A DNA stretch of 64,000 bases, taken from positions 538,105 through 602,104 of the forward strand of contig ML976694.1 in the NCBI GenBank assembly GCA_010015655.1, given 5' to 3'. Position numbers and translations under genes: made by a program. Positions 57,446 through 64,000 of the stretch are shown piece after piece (the stretch's first letter is position 1; the number at the start of each line of letters is the position of its first letter). The notes under the pieces are model-generated. The model ran no database searches. It was not told where the DNA came from and saw only the letters and a list, made by a program, of their open reading frames with translations. This DNA comes from Bimuria novae-zelandiae CBS 107.79. Lineage: Eukaryota; Ascomycota; Dothideomycetes; Pleosporales; Didymosphaeriaceae.

Positions 57446-58916
57446 ATGGCTGGAAAACAGGCCTCCACCATGATCAGGATACTTTATCAACATTCCTGGA
57501 GCGAATTTCCGCGGGGGCAGGAGGATTCCGGGTCGAGCGAAGACAGCGACAATGACGATTACAAGACAGCAATATCCACTTTCTCAACTGCTACCTATCA
57601 TACCGCCATATCGGGAACAGGAATAGATCATGAGCGAAAGTTGGGTAGACTTCAATTGTAGGTACTGGGTCGCATTCGCAGTACAGCCATCTAATTACTT
57701 TATTATCACCAGAGATGCCGAATACGCCAAGATTCTCCTCAGAAAGCAACTTTTCCCGGTTGATCTCGATCATGAGAAAAATTGGTCAGGCCGGGGTCAG
57801 CATGTTGAGTTCGGAAGGCATGAAAAGAGCCTTTTGGACGGCCTTTTTCAAGTCGAACACACCCTCGGAAGCACGAGTTCCGCTATTGTTCAAAGCGTCA
57901 AGTGCAGACGTATCCTACTTGCACGCAAAACAATCCGATGTAATCGTCACTTTACCAAGGATCAGGCGATAGAAGAGGTGGCGCATCTTACTCGCCTCTC
58001 CCATTCGCATATCGTGCAAGCCATAGGGACTTACACCATAGGAAATGATCTATCCATCCTGTTGTATCCTGTGGCGGAGTACAATCTGGAAACCTTTTTG
58101 GACGAGCTCTATCCCGTACAGCTCCACAAATACGAATGGGAAGAAAGAGTCATCTCACTACCGAAAGGCCTACCGTGTCTTTGCAATGCTGTATTGTATA
58201 TCCACACCAACATGACAAAGCACATGGATATTAAACCAAGGAATATTCTGGTCCGAGATGTCAGACAGAGTGAAGCACCCCACCCTTTCAATGCTTCATT
58301 CAAATTCTATATCGCCGATTTCGGTATTTCCCGTTCATATGATAGTTTGGATGCTACAGAAACGGAAGGCCCGACAAGGTGTACTCGTAAATACGCCGCT
58401 CCTGAAGTCGTCGATCGTGAAAGACGAGGACTCGCTGCTGATATATTCTCTCTTGGCTGCGTCTTCATCGAGATATACTCAGTTTTAGCACGGCTATCCC
58501 AGCCCTGGGCAAGACAAAACCAAGACAAATCCTTTTCAGAATTCGCGTGGATCATGAGGCGCACAGCGTATGAGGAGGCGACTTACGAGTACGCAAGCGA
58601 CAATGACCTGTTAGACCAACTGCTCAATGTTCTCGCGGGAAACGAACTCGGGGACACATCGTACCAAGCGAACATAATTCCAGTGCAAGAGTTCCTGTCC
58701 ATGATAGGGAAGGATAATCCGTTTTTTGAAAAGCCCCTTCAGGAAGTAATTCGAATGATTAGCGCAAATCCTCGGCAGCGACCTACAGCTGAAGAGCTTG
58801 CGGCGTATTGGGGGAAAACAGAGCCTTGTTGTTCCTCTGGGCGTGATAAGCTGGAAGCTGCGCCGACAATTCATGTAACAGACAATGTGCTGCAGATGAT
58901 TCCTACTCGGGCTTAA
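57446..58916 (+). CDS. Serine/threonine protein kinase-like protein
   Basis: Best model: exons 57446-57657 and 57713-58916 with a 55-nt GT-AG intron containing TCTAATTAC, giving 471 aa. The alternative is a single exon from ATG 57630 (428 aa). The two-exon model joins an N-terminal segment (DDYKTAISTFSTATYHTAIS, HERKLGRLQ) to DAEYAKILLRKQLFPVDLDH, a pre-kinase region of a kind I associate with fungal kinases of this type. Kinase landmarks: Lys143 in LLARKTIRC, HMD at 241-243 in place of HRD followed by IKPRNILV, DFG at 273-275 (IADFGISRS), APE at 300-302 (KYAAPEV), and GCVFIEIYSVL (subdomain IX). The Gly-rich loop is weak (LGSTSSAIV). Catalytic Lys, Asp and DFG are present, so activity is plausible. 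Substrate unknown. No RIP and no breaks. Confidence 0.75.
57658..57712 (+). other. Probable intron of the kinase-like gene
   Basis: GT at 57658, AG at 57712, with a CTAAT branch-like site at 57691. It keeps the frame between KLGRLQ and DAEYAKILL. Competing GT sites at 57645 and 57662 exist. Confidence 0.5.
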
Positions 58917-59438
58917 GTGACGGAATTGGGTTAGGGCTTGACAGCAGAGAGGGGAATTGACCTCTTCTTTTCATCAGAAACGCACTTGTTATCGAGGAGT
59001 CGCACGCCATGCGGCAGGTACACTCTCTACACGGTGCTGTTCGCGTAGTCGTCGGCCGGGAAGACGTCTGCCATATGGCGAACAGCTTTCTTCGCCGCGG
59101 CCATCACATCGCCGCGCTGGCAGCATAGAGCGACGTATTGCATTCTACTCGATGCCAGGACATGAACGACAGAAGAGCCACCGCAATGCGCCTCCTCCGG
59201 ATATGTTAAGCTGATGGCTGTAATCGAAAATCATTGAGTGGACGACGGGAAACCCAGTCGAACCCGCGTTTCGCCTGTTCGAGATATGCAAAAGCAACAT
59301 AATCATGCTGCACTACACGCTGGGATAGGTTTGTTCAGGCGACATGACATAACTGTGAGATTTTTTTTCCAGTCTATGTACGTTGATGTTGCGGAAACAA
59401 CCTTGTTTAGGAAATTATCGGTGCTTTGCAAAAGACCG
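58917..59438. other. 3' flank of the kinase gene, nothing recognised
   Basis: Normal-composition DNA up to the TA that precedes the next pogo element. The short ORFs have no recognisable domain. Confidence 0.45.
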
Positions 59439-59440
59439 TA

Positions 59441-61608
59441 ACGTGTCTGTGCGTGTAACGATCGCCGAACACTATAACAACTCTACTAAAATTAACGCTA
59501 TAGAACTACCTATAAATAATAATATTATAAAATCTTCTAGTAGAGTAGTAAGTTAATAGCTACAATTAATTTACACTATTTAAATCTATTTAAAAGCTTA
59601 ATATTATAGTAGCTATATATAGATTTAGTTAAGGTAATAAATGCGCCTGCTAAGGCCTCCTTAATATTTATAGTATTAATAATACGTTTCTAACGCTTTC
59701 TATTTTATAGAGATAGCTAAGAGGCTTTTTTCTTACCTTTTTAGGATAATTATAAAGCTTTTTCTATATTATAGGCAGAATTCTAAGTAGCTCGTTAGGC
59801 TACTTTTATACCTCTCTTTTTTTTAAGCTACGTTTTACGTAGTACGCATTTCCTACTAGATCTTCTCCTTATATAACTTAGCTACTTTCTTGATCTTTAC
59901 TATTTTTACTTTTAAATAAATTAATATACACGTACTTTGCTTACCTTTTTTACTAATTAAAAAACCAATCTACTATAATACTTTTTATACTATTAAAGGT
60001 TTAAGGCTTTACCTTTTAATTTACAGTTTTACATAATAGATAGCGCCCGCCTTAGCTTTTTAATATTATACTAAAGTAGCTTATTTTCAATACATAAGTA
60101 GTAGAGTAATTAACCAAGCTTTTACATATTTTTATTATTTTAATTCTTAAATAGAAAGTTAATAAGCCTATCTACCTTTTCTGAATTATAATTATTAAGT
60201 AATAGTAGAAAACTTTCTCTTAATTATTAAAATGTATTAAATTTATTAAGAATACAATTAAGATTAGGTAATAATATGTCTATTACTCTAAAAAGAGCTA
60301 AAAGTTATTAATTTTTTAAAAGAGGCTTTGGATACTTTTTAAAATGGAGAGAACAAATCTTTTTTTATAATAAAAATTAAACCTTGGTCTACATAGAGGT
60401 AGTTTGCGAGCCGAGCTAAATATGTAGTTAATAAAAGTTTAAACATTATAATATTAAGAGACTAAATCGTATAAGTTAAATAAAAAGGTAAGATAGAAAG
60501 CAGGATACTATTGTAATTATAGTAGTTAATAAAGTCTATAATTACATAAGATCTATAACTATTTAGGACTAAAAGTTAATATAATTATTAAGCCTTCTCT
60601 TTTATATAGTAATTAAGCACTTACTTAAGCTAGCTAAGCTTAATATTATAATTTATCTAGCGAGAAAATGATTAAGTAATAATGGCTTTATAATTTCCTG
60701 CCTTAATATCTTCTACCTAGCTTAATTAGATACCCTTATTAGCCGTCTTATAGATAATATTTCGTAAAAAAGCTAATTTATTAGCGTAAATATATATTAA
60801 GAGCGTAATCCACGCACGATTACTATTTTAAAGTAATACCCTAACCTGCTTTTTCTCCTATATCTGTCATGAGAGTAACGAGTATGAGTGTCTTAGTCCA
60901 AGACGAGCTAGATTAATATTACTACGTTTAATATCTACCTGTAGGTATAAGACGTTAGATAAGGAGAAAAGGTTTTCTCGCTTTATTTAGCGTAGATCTA
61001 TCTATCCTGCTTAGTCTAGGTGCTAATACCTAGGTAGCTAGCGTCGTGTCTAACTAATTAGAAGTAAGCTTTAGGGCCTGGGCTATTAGACCTTTTAGGT
61101 CTAGGCTATTAGACCTTTAGCCCCGAAGTATAAGTTTAGAGGCAAGAGTCTATATGTTAACGTACTATTATTAATAGTACGTCTAAGCTATTAGGTTATC
61201 TAGCAGGTTACCGTGACAATATTTACATACTAAATATCCTTTTTTATCTATTAATAATATTAATTAAATAGCCTTTCTTATTTATATTATAAATAAAATA
61301 AGGGTCTCTGTAATATTAATCAGATAGTCTTTCTTATTTATTTTATAAATAAAATAAGGATCTCTGTAATATTGATTAATCTTACTATATAAAAAGTAGA
61401 AATAAAGGTAATATTTATTCTTTAAAGTAGCTTTATAGTGATTACTACCTTTGCTAACTATTTGATATACGAGGAAATAAATACTATATTAGTTAGTAAA
61501 ATAAGTAACTTAGCTCTCGATAACTAGCTTCTTTACTATTATAGAGGTGAAGTTCCGTATTATCTCTTTAGTAGGAGGTATATATTGCTCTCTATATATT
61601 TTAATATA
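59441..61608 (-). mobile_element. Pogo-type element, third copy, 3' side on the left
   Basis: Left end ACGTGTCTGTGCG at 59441 preceded by TA. The - strand transposase is heavily RIP-mutated but collinear with the inner pogo at 28419 (the C-terminal tail at about 59600-59800 and the DDE region around 60500-60800 align by eye). It contains a solo LTR (60865-61218). Its N-terminal end is cut at about 61608 where another pogo starts. Confidence 0.7.
60865..61218. repeat. Solo LTR with near-perfect target duplication
   Basis: 354 bp with inverted ends TGTCA...TGACA; flanks ATATC (60860-60864) and ATATT (61219-61223), one C/T transition apart. Comparison with the other pogo copies shows a clean insertion. 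Confidence 0.7.
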
Positions 61609-62434
61609 CTGTGTCCGTACGCCTGAGGCGCGGATTCTCGTAATACGCGGAGAATACTAAAACACCTTACTTTTAATTCACAATAACTTTATTAATATAT
61701 ATCTAATTTATAATATAGTTAATAATATTAAATTATTAGAGCCAGGCAAAACTTTCTTGTATATAAAAACTACCACTAAATATAGTATTATATAGTCTAT
61801 ATTCATTTAACGACATTAGGAAATAAGGTGCCCTATACAAGTTAAGTACTCTAACAAGTAAAAGGTTACCCTGTAGTTAGTGTAGGAGCTTATACGATAT
61901 GTTAAAGAACTTATAAAGATATATACACCTTCTATAAGAGAGATAATATAGAATTTTACCTCTATAGTAGCGAAAGAACTAGTTAGCGAGAGCTAGGTTA
62001 CCCGCTTTATTAACTAATATAGTACTTATCTAATCTTATAATAGACAGTTGCTATAGGTAGTAATCACTATAACGCTAATTTATTAAATACAAATTGCCT
62101 CCATTATTAATTTTTATATAGTAAAATTAATTAATATAATATAAATCCTTGTTATATTTATAATATAAGCAAAAAAAAAGTTGTCTAATTAATATTATTA
62201 GTAGATTAAGAAGGATATTTAGTAGATAAATATAAAAAAAAGAGGTTAGGATATTACTTTAGAATAGTAATCGCGTGTAGATTATCCTCCTAGTATATAT
62301 TTACGCTAATAAATTAGCTCTACTACTAAGTCTTATTTATGAGGCTACTAAAAAGGGCATCTAATTAAGCTTGGTAAAAGATATTAAGGTAGGAGAACAG
62401 AAAGTCTTTATTATCTTATTACTTTTTAGCTAAA

Positions 62435-62692
62435 TGTGACGGCCCAGTACACTGGCAGGTCACATGATCCCGCGCCTAAGCGCGACTGCCTTACGTCCCA
62501 GAGCGACTACCTCCCACATCTAGGATGACTACCTGCGCAGATGGGATCCGAAGGGTTATTCCGTACCGAACGGCAGCGCACAAAAGCACTGCTGGCCTAG
62601 GTACCTATAGTCTCCTCATCTTAATGTAGCTGAAATAGAGCCAACTGACCTCATTTACTCTTTCGATGCAGGAGCTCGTGCTCGTCTTCACA
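62435..62692. repeat. Solo LTR (258 bp) with perfect 5-bp duplication
   Basis: Starts TGTGACGGCCCAGTAC, ends GTCTTCACA; TGTGA/TCACA inverted ends. CTAAA is repeated at 62430-62434 and 62693-62697. GC-rich, so not RIP-mutated. Confidence 0.82.
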
Positions 62693-62974
62693 CTAAATAA
62701 ATAACGATATTAGGCCTTAGCTTAGATAGGTATTTAATTACTATTTAAAAGAGAAGACTTAATAATTATATTAACTTTTAATTATAAATAACTATAGATT
62801 TTATATTACTATAAATTTTATTAACTATTATAATTAAAATAAGATTCTGCTTATAATCTTACCTTATTATTTAACTTATACGCTTTAGCTACTTAAAATT
62901 ATAATATTTAAGCCTTTATTAATAGCCTACTTAGTAGGACTATAATAATACATTTATAAAAGCTAGGGCCTAGC

Positions 62975-63180
62975 TGTCAGGAGAATTCTCGCCTAGGCCC
63001 GAAGGAAGCCCCTTTAGAGATCCTCCAGATATCCTTTAGGATACCTCCGGACCAACCCCTGGCCAGGTCACGTGATGGAGTATATATATGCTTCTGTAGC
63101 TCCTTACCCAAATCCCCAAGGATTTGTCTAATATACACGTTTGTCCTGATCCGAATTGTTTGCCACAAAAGTGTCTCACA
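62975..63180. repeat. Solo LTR (206 bp) with perfect 5-bp duplication
   Basis: Starts TGTCAGGAGAATTCTC, ends GTGTCTCACA; CTAGC is repeated at 62970-62974 and 63181-63185. Little RIP. A 63-aa ORF on the - strand here is incidental. Confidence 0.8.
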
Positions 63181-63385
63181 CTAGCATTTATTACTAAAAG
63201 TAACTTCTTTTCTTTATTCTATTCTTTTCTTTATTCTAGAATACGTAAAAGGTCTTTTTAATAAATTAAATATCCATCGCGCTTTTAGGGTAATAAGTAC
63301 ATTACTATCTAGTCTTAAACTAATTCTTAATAGGTTTACTTATAATTAAGAATTAAGCGATAGCTCTTTATTAGGGCTTTGTCAT

Positions 63386-63816
63386 TATTAAATCCCAAAG
63401 GGATAGCTGGTCCTAAAGGGCTAAGGTTGGTTCTCGGGCAAGAGTATCGGTAATATAGGTAAGGAGTATAGTAATAGCTTACGCTTAATACTAGGATGTT
63501 AGTATTAAAAGTGTATATAGTATAATTAAATTAATAAGGTTGCTTCTTAGATCTAAATAATAGATTAATAAATAGGTTAAATATAATAGTAGGAGATCGC
63601 CATCGCGTTTCTATATATATAACTAGTCCTATAGATCCTATAAGTCTTAGGAGTCCTAAAGTCCTATATGCTAAAATACTTCTAGGACGCCTAATATTTC
63701 TAGGACGCGTAACTAAGTCACGTAATTTATACCTAAGTTAGGAATCTCAGCTAGTTGCATAGATAAGTGTCCTTACCCTACCTTATATTATTTTAGGGTT
63801 TTAATAGATCCTAATA
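63386..63816 (-). repeat. Gypsy LTR, family A, inverted (3' LTR of an element running off the window)
   Basis: Reverse complement starts TATTAGGATC and ends GGGATTTAATA, aligning along its length with the LTR at 9837. The adjoining right side (63817-63832) is a polypyrimidine run, i.e. a - strand polypurine tract, so the internal region extends to the right beyond 64000. Confidence 0.75.
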
Positions 63817-64000
63817 TTAGCTCCCTCCTTTAGACTTAATATTCTTATAAGTTAACTATCTATAAAGCCGCTTTCCTAATCTGCTTAATACCGTTATTTG
63901 TAAGCTAATGGTCTTAAGCGAAATTACTTATTTACAATAATTACTTATAAGTATTATACTAAGAAGTAATTACTTTACTAACTATCTTTACTATACTTAA
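63817..64000 (-). mobile_element. Internal end of a gypsy element, truncated by window edge
   Basis: AT-rich DNA next to the polypurine tract of the inverted LTR. Too short to recognise coding. Confidence 0.45.

Larger units (their letters stand above)
61609..63385 (+). mobile_element. Pogo-type element, fourth copy, carrying two solo LTRs
   Basis: Left end CTGTGTCCGTACGCC at about 61609 next to TA. The + strand transposase is decayed but aligns with the pogo protein: REIIQNFTSIVAKELVSES-like stretch near 61940 (with stops), a DDE-region remnant at about 62700-62960, and KRSF near 63250. It is interrupted by solo LTRs at 62435-62692 and 62975-63180 and cut at about 63386 by a gypsy LTR. Confidence 0.68.

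Noticed and set aside
62977..63168. 63-aa minus-strand ORF
   Set aside because: Lies entirely within a solo LTR.

Overview
The window looks like nuclear DNA of a filamentous ascomycete, most likely a dothideomycete of the Pleosporales type (inferred from gene families; no species call is possible). The signs are short GT-AG introns, a Whi5/Nrm1-type regulator, HET, F-box and STAND/NLR-type genes, and abrupt alternation between ordinary gene-rich DNA and very AT-rich, TpA-rich, CpA-poor DNA. In the AT-rich parts nearly every coding frame is broken by TAG/TAA codons where related copies have CAG/CAA. That is the pattern expected of repeat-induced point mutation (RIP).

Layout. 1-7.7 kb is a gene island: a Whi5/Nrm1-like cell-cycle repressor (319-1528, one intron), a broken F-box-type gene (1834-3243), a small secreted protein (4523-5026) and a frameshifted HET-domain gene (6640-7598). 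From 7737 a BBE-type FAD oxidoreductase starts. It is interrupted by a 1.07-kb hAT element with an 8-bp target duplication and then cut off by a Ty3/gypsy LTR at 9837. 9.8-17.1 kb is a RIP-degraded chromovirus-type gypsy element (+ strand) carrying a nested mini-LTR element.

17.5-45.4 kb is the most interesting part. A SIR2 - NB-ARC-like NTPase - TPR gene (fungal NLR/STAND architecture) lies between two inverted arms of about 185 bp. The gene is split at 20957/42342 by a 21.4-kb hAT composite that carries a perfect 8-bp target duplication. Inside that hAT lie a Tc1/mariner-like element with little RIP and a 16.3-kb gypsy element on the - strand. Inside the gypsy lie a mini-LTR element, nested pogo elements, a second type of pogo element and an unidentified 0.9-kb insertion. 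The left inverted arm is itself split by another pogo element.

45.4-54.35 kb is a Tad1-like LINE (+ strand) with a hAT element inserted near its 3' end. 54.35-59.4 kb is a second gene island with a decayed second copy of the Tc1-like element and an apparently intact serine/threonine kinase-like gene (57446-58916). 59.4-64 kb returns to TE-derived DNA: two pogo copies, three solo LTRs with target duplications, and the end of another gypsy element.

How it fits together. No metabolic operon is seen. The host genes near the TE nests (HET, SIR2-NLR, kinase) belong to families linked to fungal self/non-self recognition and signalling. Two of the damaged genes (FAD oxidoreductase and NLR) were hit by hAT elements whose clean removal would restore the reading frame at the insertion point. 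Several host genes also carry single-base frameshifts, which could be real pseudogenisation or assembly errors.
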